DNA from: Zygnema cylindricum
Lineage: Eukaryota > Streptophyta > Zygnematophyceae > Zygnematales > Zygnemataceae
NCBI GenBank assembly: GCA_037447655.1
Contig: JBBHKE010002264.1
Coordinates: 1-31,486, forward strand
DNA: 31,486 nt
Reading direction: 5' to 3'
The notes under the pieces are model-generated. The model searched no databases. It worked only from the letters and a program-made list of their open reading frames with translations, and had not been told where the DNA came from. Of this stretch, positions 9,959 through 19,520 are shown one piece after another; within the stretch, counting starts at the first letter, position 1; each line of letters begins with the position of its first letter. The position numbers and the translations under genes were made by a program.

Positions 9959-11995
9959 CTTCTTCTTCACGCTTCTTGTCCGCTAAAGGATTGAAATGGC
10001 AACCGAAAAGTGAGAGATAACCTTCTTTTTCTCGCTTAGTAGTTACTTGTCCATCATTTATTTTTACATTTTCTAATTCCGAGGCTGTAGGTGACTCATA
10101 CTCGTGTAGGCAGTTCCAGAATCGTTGCCAGAATCGTTCACTGTGATTGGTAGGCAATGTCTCCGCTGGCGTAAACCTCGGTCCTCCTACTGTTAAGGCT
10201 ACACATAATAGGATCCACACTATTTTTGAATTAGGCAGAGCTTCCGTTGAATCTCTCACCTTCGTTCATATTCCTTTGTGTATAGGACGCGAGATGTACT
10301 TTCGAACAGGTTGAGAAGCTTTTTTATGAATTAGAAATGACAGTCTCGTAGGATAATTTCCGAGTTCATGTGAAGGATTTATACAAGGAAGAGGAAAAGT
10401 AATTACATTCTCTATGATGGTAAAGGATGTTGAAAAATTGTCAACATCTAGATTTTTCTGTGTCCAATTTACTTTCTTGTGAACTGTTTTAAGTGAAAAG
10501 GTTATTGCCACATTCAGTATGATCTCCTCTATAGTTATGCACCTGCAATTATCAATGATTTAAAATATTATGGGGAAAAGTTGGCCTTCTGGTGTTTTCA
10601 TTTGGCTATTGCCCAACTTTTGGCTTACAGCATCGTTCCCATAAGGAACCATAATGGGAGTTAAAGGGGGAGGGCGGTTAAGCGTCTCATATGGTCCCAT
10701 TTTGCCCTATTTGTATGCTTCCCAATTTACAAAGCAGCCTTCTCGTGTTAATGAGAATTGAGCAAATGCTGTACAGGAAAATTAGCTTGCAAATGAAACT
10801 CATTTATCATAGAGATTATCCAGCTTGATCTTAACACCCATAGATTGGTGCGTCACCATCTCACTGTGGTACTTATTGAACAAGATTTGATAATAATCTG
10901 CATATTATGAAGGAAAGTTGAGCCGATAATAGATATCGCTGACTATCTGAATATCTTGAAATGAATATCGTAATATCCGTAAATTTTACTCCCATACAAT
11001 CACATGTTTTGAATCCTAAGAGGCTGACATAGTTTCTCGGTAGAGTACAACAGATGGCTCAAAGGTGATCAGCTCAAATGGTTGAAGGAATTCTCTTGAA
11101 AAGTAGACTATCATTCTTAGTACCCCAGGTAATCTTACGTCTCTTAAGGGAAACCACTATGCATTAGGCAGACATGTGAATAAAAGACAATGCCTTAAGA
11201 CTGGAGGAAGAAAGTGTATCCAATGTTTACAATGTCTGTGTGAGAGGCTTCAGACATCAGGTGTCCATCAATTTGGCAAGATAAATATTCAGTTTACGTA
11301 CTGTGTCCACCTTGTACATATCAGCCAAAACATGATATTACAAATTAATAAATATCTGTTGTTATGATCGCATTGCTGATATTTTCGGGCAGTGAAATGC
11401 CGAGACATTGTTAATGATATCTCTTGATATACATCATTACCATTTTAGCGAGTTTGCAATACAGCTTTTAAGTTTCATTCTCTTCTTTTTTTTTGACAGC
11501 ATATGTATTTAAGCACTCCCAAAGCTTAATAGTCATGGCCCTATTTGTCATTTCACATGTAATTTTGGACCCTTCACTTTCATGCCAAGCGCGACAAAAG
11601 TAAAGGACAATGTCGGTCACTTTTTGCATTTATAACGCACTACACCGCCCATTATTATTAGTGATAAAGTGTATAATAACTGGGATTAGAAATAAGGTGA
11701 CTAACAGGGTAGCTTGCCCTCTTGTCGGACGACTGCGGAACTGTCCCCACGGTGGCACGACTCAGTAAACACTTTTGTCTTGAACCGGAAACATGCAATT
11801 GAAATCCTAACATGAGAAGCTTCGTCCATTTTTTTTTTGTATTTTGTTTTTTTTTTTTTTTTTTCTATTAAATTAGTTAAGTAAAACAAAAAAGAGATAA
11901 GAAATGCCTCGTTGGAAAGCAAGGCGTTAACAATTAAGTTAAGCAAAATACGAAACAAATAAACGTACGTCTGGTTGGGAAAAAAAAAAGGGGGG
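9959..11995. other. Intergenic region between two convergent genes
   Basis: This holds the 3' flanks of both genes. No supported gene was seen. Two short minus-strand open frames (10259-9933, 108 codons, partly antisense to TRIC exon 9; 10511-10266, 81 codons) have no recognisable motifs, and the first runs across a GGATCCACACTATTTT stretch (about 10212) that is also part of the repeat at 770-950. A single TACACYGC-type terminus starts at 11641, and a long T-run lies near 11830-11867. Confidence 0.6.
11641..11685. repeat. Orphan terminus of the TACACYGC repeat family
   Basis: TACACCGCCCATTATTATTAG followed by GTGATAAAGTGT... matches the left end of the MITE family. No matching inverted end was found nearby, so it is a truncated copy or a partner is too diverged to see. 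Confidence 0.45.
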
Positions 11996-14900
11996 TCAAA
12001 GAATCTGCTTCACACCAAATACTGTACAGGTGATGATTAGGCCAAAGAGGCCGAGAGTGGCCCATGCTCCCTGGAAGCGATTCTTGGGGTCACCGGTGTA
12101 ATACCTACAAGAAACCGACCAAGAAAAGAATCAATAAAAGACAAAGAAAAATGGACAGAGGGGAAAGACTCCACTCAAACATAAGGAATTGCTCGAATTC
12201 TTATCATTTGTCGCATATACCAAGGCAATATCTATATCTGGAAGTGCACCAAGACAACAATTTCATCCATTACTAACACCAAAATCTTCCCTCACTGAAC
12301 GAGGTGTAGAGAAGCAAAAGGGAAAAAGCAGGGATGGGGAGAAGAGAAGGGATGAATGAGGCTAGGAAGAAGCAGGGATGGGGAGAAGGGAAGGGATGAA
12401 TGAGGTGAAGTTCTAAGGCACGAGAGAACGAACCCAAGAGAATAGAAGATGCGCCCTATAACCCACACCATTCCTAACCTGCCAACCAAAATGGTACCAA
12501 ATAAAGAAGTTAGATTGGAGCTGATAGTCTCGAAGTCTTCCTACAACCATTGGCCCAAGCGAGCCTGTGTTGTGAAATTTCTAAGGCTGCAAAAAAGACG
12601 AAAGGCATAAGAAGTTACCTATCGACTACATTGTATGCCCTTTTTCTGGATTAAATACAGATAGGATATCAGATCTCCCAGAATGTATATATCACGGAAA
12701 GCATCGCACATAGTGGTCAACAGAATTTGCATCATCGCCAACATGTTTAATGGTCTCGGAAATTCACATTTAAGAGAAAAATAACCAAGAACCAAGAATA
12801 ACCAAAATAACCAAGAACAAGCACGAATAGAAATATTCATCAGGTTGGATGCAGTAAGAGCTGAGCATCGTTGTCCCACTATAAATGTACGACAACAGTC
12901 AGAGCAATACTCAATCACTACAAAGAGCAAAGAAACCATTACTCTGATGAGCAAACTGAGACCGCATTCCTATTGAAGACAGGTTTAGCAGCAACGTGGC
13001 AGAGACCATAGAAAGTGAACATTCTACGCCATATTACGCATACAAAGGAGTAGAATGGGGATAGTGCGCTAAGGCCCGTTGGGAACTACAACCATTTTAC
13101 TCACTTACGAGACTACACAGGTGGTTAAATGGAAAAGTACAAGGAAAGAATAATGAAAAGTGGACTAAAGGATGGCCGAGGCAACAATTTTGAAACTTCA
13201 TAGTGTTAGAAAGAGCACTCAGAAATAATTTTGAAATCCTATAAGGACCAGCTTTTCATCCAAAGATTAACAAGATGAAAATCTTACTACATCGTCCAGT
13301 TGCCATTTCCTAAACACATAAGTATACATAGTTGTTGATGGTTTGAAGTGTAACTATGAAAAAGATGGGCCAAGATCAAACCCGATTCTTTTGTTCCCTC
13401 AATGCCCTTCACAGCCAACGAAATTATATGAAGTCTCACTCATAATGATTATGTTTTGTTCTCGTCTTTTGTGAATGCAACACACTTACTCATTCCGATT
13501 CCCACATCAATGCTAGTGTCGTATGTTGCCACACTAATGGCTAAAAAACCTTAAAAAACAAGTCATTTCATGCAATCGGCCCGAAACTCCGACATCATCT
13601 TGCTGCCACACGGTCGAAAAGTACAATTCAGATTCATGGTAAATCGGATTAGAAAGGCACTGGAAAATAAATTAGGTTATCTGACTGTCCTCTTCAATCC
13701 GTATCTTTTTTGACAGTGTCGGCGTTATGGATGTCCAAAAACTCACCTCATTCCCTTCAAAAACAGGACTAGTGCCTACTTGAACCCTTGCTGCATACTT
13801 TTACAATGGCAACAATTCAATGTCCATAAATCCATTGCTTTCTCATGCTATGCCCACTGAATTAAATTGTACACCGTGTATCGATATTAGCCTCAAGAAA
13901 CTATTAGCGCAGGGTTAATAATAGTGTTATTAAGTATTAATTACTTTATTCAGTAAGTCTTATCTTCTAATTCAGTACCAAATGACGTGGCTGATTCTCG
14001 ACCGTTTGTTAGCCATAAGAAAAAAAAAATGTGTTATTGACACTATTTTAGGTTTAGAGAGTGAAAGTTAGGGGCACCGATGTAGTGTCACAGGCGCTAA
14101 TAACGATACATGGTGTAGTAATGTTCAGATTGTACGGAAAATTTGAACGGATGTTGCACAAAAAAGAGTACTGTACGGAAAAAATCCTAATAGGAGAGTT
14201 ACTTGCCGCTAATTCCACGTATCCCAACGTAGTTCCTAAGAAATTCTTGTTTTTTTTATTCTTGCAAGGACTCTGCATATGGTTTTTTTAATTTAATTTT
14301 AATTCAAATTTTAAATTAAGAAAAAAAAAAAAATCTTGCGAGCTTTAAATAGAAGGCAGTTGTAAGCTTTAAACCCTCCAAGCTTCCGGCTAAAACATCG
14401 CCTTCCATGACTCTTTTTTCCTCCACTCGTGTCTCTCTCTCTCCCTTTCCCTCCGCCCTCTCCTTCTAATTTCCCTCTCCCTGCCTTTCCAAGCATGTTA
14501 TATTATAAATATTCTTCCCCCGAGCTCTATGCAGGATAGACTCGACATTTGTCACGCTTCCAAATCCTACAGCTGCTCCTCACCTTAACCACAACATCCG
14601 TACATCCGTATATCCGTCTCTAGTTTAGCCAGCGAGCGTCAACATGGACCTTTCACTCACACTGATGACGTCACAGGATACGCCAAGCCTGACGTTAGCA
14701 GCAGCGCCGCAAACTGCGGGTAGCTTTCGAGCGTGTTTTGATGCGCTCTTTGGTAGCAGTCGAACAGAGAGCCGTCGACGCCTTCGTACATCTGCAGACG
14801 AATGGTAGCACATAGAGCCACGTGTCAGTTTCGTACGGATGGGCTGGCGTTTCGCACGTTTTGTATCGTGCGAGAAGATGTAGCGTAAACGAATTGGAAT

Positions 14901-15240
14901 GAATCCAACGGCCAGAAAACCATGATTGAGTATTATAGAGGTTGGTACGGACCTTAGGGTACGGAACGCCGGATTTCCGGCGTTGAATGGAAACTTGGAC
15001 CATCTGCCACTGTGTCAGTGCTGCGCTGGCAGCTGCCGTCAGCAAAACGTAACCGTATTCACGCGGGAGAGCTTCTACTATGGACGATCTGACGGTAAGG
15101 GAAGCGGTACGGACATGACGTGTTGTACGGCAAGAAGGAAGGTGGAAGGAAGTACGGAAGGGAAGAGATTGGCGAGTTTCTAAGAGAGGCGAATGGAAGT
15201 GTGAGAGGGCAGTTGCCACAGTAGAGGAACATGAGGCCAT
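11996..15240 (-). CDS. MGST3-like MAPEG-family glutathione S-transferase, putative plastid form, 4 exons
   Basis: A membrane glutathione transferase/peroxidase that, by family, conjugates glutathione and reduces lipid hydroperoxides. Minus-strand exons are 15240-14953, 14791-14661, 12478-12434 and 12104-11996; phases agree, giving 573 nt and 190 aa. The core matches MGST3 in order: EYGYVLL (61-67), RRKSGVPYPK (87-96), DCYQRAHQNTLE (107-118, the MAPEG R-x-x-x-N-x-x-E signature), LGMVWVIGRIFYSLGYY (141-157), TGDPKNR (158-164) and a final hydrophobic helix. Four hydrophobic segments are expected. Residues 1-53 are Ser/Thr/Arg-rich with a single acidic residue and end in TVRSS, which looks like a chloroplast transit peptide; ordinary MGST3 (~150 aa) lacks it. 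The start has a strong GCCGCCATGG-type context. The donors of introns 1 and 3 are GTCCGT and GTTCGT, with an unusual pyrimidine at +3. The longest open frame at this locus runs past the exon 1 donor, so its C-terminal part is not real protein. Confidence 0.88.
12326..12405. repeat. 2 x 44-bp period tandem duplication in MGST3 intron 3
   Basis: A 36-bp G/A-rich segment beginning AAGCAGGGATGGGGAGAAG is repeated with one mismatch at a 44-bp period (12326-12361 and 12370-12405). It lies in intron 3 (12105-12433). Confidence 0.9.
12479..14660 (-). other. MGST3 intron 2 (2182 bp)
   Basis: The donor is GT|GTGAGT and the acceptor TTGGCAG|G. It holds a TACACYGC-type end at 13870 and AT-rich sequence. 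A splice-like segment near 12600-12545 (minus) was considered as an exon and rejected because exons 2 and 3 join in phase without it. Confidence 0.75.
13870..13905. repeat. Possible TACACYGC-family terminus in MGST3 intron 2
   Basis: TACACCGTGTATCGATATTAG resembles the left end of the MITE family. A weak inverse (GGGGCACCGATGTAG) ends near 14085, so a degenerate ~215-bp element is possible. Confidence 0.3.
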
Positions 15241-15910
15241 GGCGGCGGCTGCAAGAAATAGGCAAGGAAGGTAGAAGGTCGATTACAGTAAGCGATTTTT
15301 TTGCATAATTGTAATTTTTTTCAGTATTAGGTGCCTAAGTGATCCCTGTACGGACGTCGCGGGTGACGCGTCAAATCCTCATTTGGTGCCAATGAAGGAT
15401 GTACGGGCGAACACCGACCGTCGATTAATTCAAGAAACGAGCAAAATTGTAACTGTAAACTGAAAGTGGTAGGGCTACTGGCTAAGTTTACGGGAATTTT
15501 AACGGTTTTCGGGAATTTTGACGGTTTTCGGGAATTTTGACGGTTTTCGGGGTGTGCTTCAAATTGCTCTCGATCTTGTCGTTTCGGGCCGTCTATCAAA
15601 TGAAAAATAAGTAAAATATTTGTCCGTACAGGTTTTTTGAACCGACAAATCACAAATGCCTTCGCCGCGTCATGGATTCAATTAGCATGATTACTTTTTC
15701 GGATGTTTAGCGGTCTCTGTCACAAATCGTACGGAAACGGAAGAGGAAGGCAGCCCACTTGGAGACAATTCAACTTTTCGATCAGGTTCAAATCTTCAAT
15801 TCACCTGTGAGAGTCGAATTGCTCAAATGACTGAGCGACCAATCAATCCGAATTGTGTTTCATACGAAATCCAATCCGCTAGGTTGTGAAATGGTACAAA
15901 TGTACGGTAC
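14595..15910. promoter_or_regulatory. Cluster of GTACGG/CCGTAC motifs around the 5' end of the MGST3 gene
   Basis: I count by eye about 12 GTACGG or CCGTAC hexamers on either strand (near 14599, 14835, 14946, 14959, 15106, 15125, 15152, 15347, 15399, 15623, 15729 and 15902), against under one expected by chance in ~1.3 kb. The cluster overlaps exons 1-2, intron 1 and the upstream flank. GTAC/CGTAC is the core site of plant and algal SBP-domain factors. A regulatory role is inference only, since the same motif is common in nearby transposons. Confidence 0.3.
15491..15550. repeat. 3 x 19-bp tandem repeat upstream of MGST3
   Basis: Three copies of GGGAATTTTGACGGTTTTC (the first with TAACGG in place of TGACGG), about 250-310 bp upstream of the MGST3 start codon, so in its promoter region. 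The unit resembles the CGGTTTTC/GGGAAAAACGG-like repeats near 460-520. Confidence 0.85.
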
Positions 15911-15928
15911 ATTTTTTGGAAGGGAGAG

Positions 15929-16481
15929 TACACCGCCAATCGCTATTAGAGTAAAGGAATAAATAGCGTAAAAACAAAATTAGTGTTATCAACACTAATC
16001 GGGAATTATTATTTTTTTTTAAATATATATACTAATTAATCCCTAACTGTAATTTGGGTTGTCCTGAATAATAAATACCCGCCCTTTCAATGTCTACATT
16101 AATATGTGTATTTGTACAAAATCTGACAATTCGTACGCCGTCGCGCTGTTCACACGGTCGACGGACGAACATATGAGAACGTGATTTTTGTTGACGATTT
16201 TGCATCTCTTTCTTCCAGTGCACATTCACATGTGTGCTCAATAATGTTAAGTGTATTTTTATAACTTTGTAATTCAAAAAGTACCATTTCGTACGAAAAT
16301 ATCCTTTCCGTAGGCCATACTATTTCCATCGCATTGTACTTCAATTATTATCGCTAATTGAAAAAAAAACCCTAATTAGAATAATGGAAAAAATATAATT
16401 ATGGATTGTATTTCGGGTTTATTTTTTTGAAAAAAGGGCACCGAATTGGCGTTATATACTCTAATAGCGATTGACGGTGTA
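15929..16481. mobile_element. 553-bp TACACYGC-family non-autonomous transposon
   Basis: The left end is TACACCGCCAATCGCTATTA (15929-) and the right end TAATAGCGATTGACGGTGTA (-16481). These are inverted over about 20 bp with one mismatch in the outer stretch, followed by AGAGT/ACTCT on the inside. Flanking TA would fit a TA duplication. Internal open frames (minus, 16277-16032) have no recognisable domain, so this looks non-autonomous. It lies about 690 bp upstream of the MGST3 start. Confidence 0.8.
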
Positions 16482-17273
16482 CCGGACCAGTTTCGCAGAC
16501 CGGACAGTTGAAAAACGATGGCGTCGTTTTTACAAGTAGGGACACTTCTGGAGTACGAAAAATTATATTAAAGTTCTCAAGACGCCGCTATTTCTGGAGT
16601 AAAGACTATGGTTCAGGCCCCTTCTCCATTAGGCGGTCCAAGTAAACATGCGGAGACGTCAATTTCTAGTGTTTACTGGCACGGCGTTCCATTATGTCGT
16701 GCCAGTAAACATCGTTTCTCAAAAATGATTGGCGCCACGTAGGTTAGTTTTCAGATTATTAAAATCTAAAAATACTCTTCAAACTTAAAATCTGTACGTA
16801 ATATTTGTACGAGGGGAGGTACACCGCGAATCGTAATTAGAGTTATGTACGCTAATTCCGTCACCCCAAATTTTGGCTCAATCACCCTAAATAGAGTGCA
16901 TACTTCTAATTAATTATTTACATTATTTAAGGTACTTTTTGACCCAGCGTTAATAACTCTAATATAGTGCCGTTTTTAAATAGTGTAACGTACGGTCCGT
17001 GTCTGACCGTGCAAAATTGTACCTTATTAACTAAAAAAGTACAAAAAATGATTTAATACAGGTCGTTATCATGTAATTGTGTTTTCACAAACCGCATAGT
17101 ACATACGTCATAATGACGTAAAAATGTACGTTTTGTCATATTCTGTACGTGCACCTAATTTACATTAAATATATCAGCGCGGATAATTAGTACGGAAAGA
17201 AACTCAAATTAGTAGTTTTGTGTATCGGTAAAAAAATTATCGCGATAACACCGATACCCATAGTTATCGGTTA

Positions 17274-18019
17274 TCGAACGGCAGAGGTCGCAAAAGTCAA
17301 AAAAAATCATACCCGAAACCGACCGTTCTTTATTTTCAAAATCTGAGTAACCGACGCCCGACCGAGTTTTGTCAAGCTCCAAAATTGTTAACCGTTAACC
17401 GACCGTCGTTTTCGAAAAAAAAAATTAACCGAATCTTGATTTTTCGCGACTAACCGTGCCCGCCCGTAACCGAAAAAGTACAAAATTAATCAATGTAAGA
17501 CGGAATAAGCCAATAATTACGATTTGTCGCATTCCCTAAGATTTGCGAAATGAATAGTGTACTACTGTGTCAGATTTGCGACACTTTGTCGCGTTGCCTA
17601 AGGTTTGCGAAATGAATATTGTACTACCGTGTCAGATTTGCAACGCTTTGTCACGTTCCCTAATATTTTCGAAATGAATAGTGACTACCGTGTCAGATTT
17701 GCGACGCTTTGTCGCGTTCCCTTTGATTTGCGAAATAAATAGCTTACTACAGTACCGTGTCAGATTTGCGACGCTAATCATGATGTTACGTACTTCCACG
17801 ATGCCAAAGAGTATAAAGTACAAGAATGTTGGATTACAGGGAAAGTACAAAATTTTCATTTTTTTGGGTTTTTTGATTTTTTTTTTCCTGGTGAATCAAC
17901 CGACCGTAACCGCCCGACCCCCAAAATTTGGCAGCCGAATCCGTTCCGGATCCGGCGCGGGCGGTCGGTTAACGGTTAGTCACGGTTTCGGTTGACCGTT
18001 TGCGACCTCTGTCGAACGG
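17274..18019. mobile_element. hAT-type non-autonomous transposon with perfect 8-bp target duplication
   Basis: The element spans 17282-18011, flanked on both sides by TCGAACGG (17274-17281 and 18012-18019), an exact 8-bp target duplication as in hAT transposons. The termini are CAGAGGTCGCAAAAGTCAA on the left and TTGACCGTTTGCGACCTCTG on the right. The CAGAGG start also fits the hAT consensus. Inside the TIRs both ends are rich in ACCGAAACCG/CCGACCG/GTTAACCG segments. At 730 bp with no transposase frame it must depend on a helper in trans. An intact duplication suggests that this is the youngest insertion in the nest. Confidence 0.88.
17521..17776. repeat. ~62-bp minisatellite, about 4 copies, inside the hAT-type element
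   Basis: Four consecutive diverged copies of a unit that runs from GATTTGCGACGCTTTGTCGC through TTCCCTAAGATTTGCGAAAT to GTACTACCGTGTCA. Unit length varies slightly (about 60-68 bp) because of small indels, and the last copy ends at a fifth partial GATTTGCGACGC. Confidence 0.9.
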
Positions 18020-18234
18020 TCAGAGGTCCCGATATATCGGTCTGATACCAACAAATTCCATATCTGCGATTACTTAACAAAATATAGTATGCACACAATA
18101 CTACTTTATAACATACTGTATTACATTATTGACGTTAAATAGCATGGCATGCCACGTATAAGAATCTGTTCCGTCTCTGTTTAACTGTGATTTCTTACGG
18201 CCAGCGCAGCACATAAACGTTGGCCGGTTAACTG

Positions 18235-18420
18235 AACAAAAAAATTACGGCGACGGAATTGAACCGACAAACTGGTGAACATGAAACGGTAAAAGGACGG
18301 CGGACACAAAGTACAACGGACTCAAAATAACATTCTGCGACCCGCCGGAATCGAACGGACGACTTGGAATGAGAAAATACGAGCGGACGGCCAGCGTGAG
18401 CGCCGGCATCCCGGAATGGC
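18235..18420 (-). mobile_element. Possible tRNA-derived (dimeric SINE-like) sequence
   Basis: On the minus strand, a box-A-like GGCGCTCACGCTGG (about 18404-18391) precedes a good box B, CGTTCGATTCC (18357-18347). A second box B, GGTTCAATTCC (18265-18255), lies about 90 bp further on, without a clear second box A. Two T-arm-like segments in tandem suggest a dimeric tRNA-derived SINE or tandem tRNA relics. I cannot fold either as a full tRNA with confidence. The 100-codon minus frame over this stretch is not otherwise supported. Confidence 0.35.
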
Positions 18421-18749
18421 TCTTTAGGCAGCTTATGCCAAAAAAGCCAACAGATTGACACATGGCGAATCCCCAGTGGATCCCAAGGAAGAAAGGGACA
18501 AAGCCATGGGGTCGGATGTGAAAGGTACATCGTTTTTACTGGATCCGTACCAAAACCGTACAGATATCATGGCGGCTACTGTACTTTTTGTGCTTGTACA
18601 ACTGTACAATACAGTGATCTGATTAGTAGACACCTCAGTAGATAGGGGTTGAGAGTAGGGCGCGTCCGGGGGAATAACACGTACAGTTGAGTGTACTTGC
18701 CGTACATTTATATGTACGGTCCGTATAGATATCGCCAATAGTTATTGAT

Positions 18750-18810
18750 ATCGGTGTTATCGCCGATAATAACCTATAAATATTGGCTATTTATCGGCGA
18801 TAACACCGAT
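18750..18810. repeat. Perfect 20-bp inverted repeat (hairpin)
   Basis: ATCGGTGTTATCGCCGATAA (18750-18769) is exactly inverted at 18791-18810 with a 21-bp AT-rich spacer. The same GATAACACCGAT core appears at 17243-17255. It is probably the subterminal palindrome of the enclosing transposon. Confidence 0.9.
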
Positions 18811-19275
18811 AACGATATATCGTACCAATATATCGATTATCGGCTACCCAAAAAAAGGGCCATATCGGTTATCGGCAAATCCTTACCGATACACAACACA
18901 ACAAATTAGGGTTATTAATAAATTAGAGTAAAATTTGTTTTTGAAAAAAAATGATTACAGAAATTAGAGTTAATAAATCTAATTATTATTTTTCATTTTT
19001 TTACTCTAATTATTTCTTTACTTTAAGTACGATTTGCGGTGTAGTTAATGATTCGTACGAAAATTTTGTGACCAAATTTTAATTTTGGAATTGGAAATCA
19101 AAATTTCGAAACGGAATGGTAAAAAGGCGCCGCAAACGTTGAAGGTCAGCGGATGTCACAAGGAGCGTGCGAGGATATTTCGGTCGACAAGCATACACCG
19201 TGGCGGAAGGCACATGGCGTGTACGACGTGTTCGTTTCTCATCGCCTGTTCGTGGTGGATGTTTTTTTTACTTTT

Positions 19276-19520
19276 CACGTGTACCAATGGTACGCAACCC
19301 GAGCGAAGAAATTCTCCTCGTCGAGGAGAGTCTCTTCACAATGAACGACTTGCGCGATAGCTCCGCGAATTTAAAAAAGTGAAACATCCAACGGTCGATA
19401 CTTACGCCTTTAATATTGGAGCCATCCACTAAACATGTTTCGTCATGTTTCGTTTGACAAAAAAAAAATGGTACGAATCTGTACAAAATCTTACGGCTTA
19501 TAGTAAATAACCCCACTTTT
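19276..19520 (+). repeat. ~250-bp dispersed repeat, copy 1
   Basis: The segment from CACGTGTACCAATGGTA to ATAACCCCACTT matches the reverse complement of 22545-22811. Shared landmarks are AAAAAAGTGAA(A/T)CATCCAACGG, a GACAAAAAAAAA(A)TGGTACG run, and TTGGAGC. Translated, both copies carry KKV(K/N)HPTV and YA(F/Y)xIGA, but copy 1 needs a frameshift in the A-run between the two halves. No known family was recognised. Confidence 0.7.

Larger units (their letters stand above)
17218..18896. mobile_element. Middle nested element with TTGTGTATCGGTAA termini
   Basis: TTGTGTATCGGTAA at 17218-17231 is exactly inverted at 18883-18896. Subterminal sequence on both sides is rich in GATAACACCGATA units: 17243-17275 on the left, and on the right the perfect palindrome at 18750-18810. 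No target duplication is clear and no transposase was found. It contains the hAT-type insertion and possible tRNA-derived boxes. Confidence 0.55.
16820..19043. mobile_element. Outer TACACYGC-family element, 2.2 kb, host to nested insertions
   Basis: The left end TACACCGCGAATCGTAATTA and the right end, whose reverse complement begins TACACCGCAAATCGTACTTA, form TIRs of about 20 bp with few mismatches. TTAATAACTCTAAT-like subterminal sequence follows the left end, and TTAGAGTAAA-type sequence precedes the right. Most of the interior belongs to other repeats (17218-18896). A shorter element ending near 17000 is a possible alternative reading, but its right terminus matches less well. Confidence 0.5.

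Noticed and set aside
9933-10259. 108-codon minus-strand frame antisense to the TRIC 3' end
   Set aside because: No domain seen. It overlaps TRIC exon 9 and a repeat-derived GGATCCACACTATTTT segment, so it is most likely chance.
12545-12590. Candidate extra MGST3 exon on the minus strand (AG-bounded segment with a GTAGGA donor)
   Set aside because: It does not match the family, and exon 2 (ending GT, phase 2) joins exon 3 (starting G) perfectly without it.
14625-14813. 62-codon minus-strand frame rich in Arg/Ser
   Set aside because: It is the wrong frame of MGST3 exon 2; the correct frame gives the YQRAHQNTLE motif.
18228-18738. Overlapping 70-100-codon minus-strand frames
   Set aside because: They lie within nested transposons and tRNA-like sequence, with no domain similarity.
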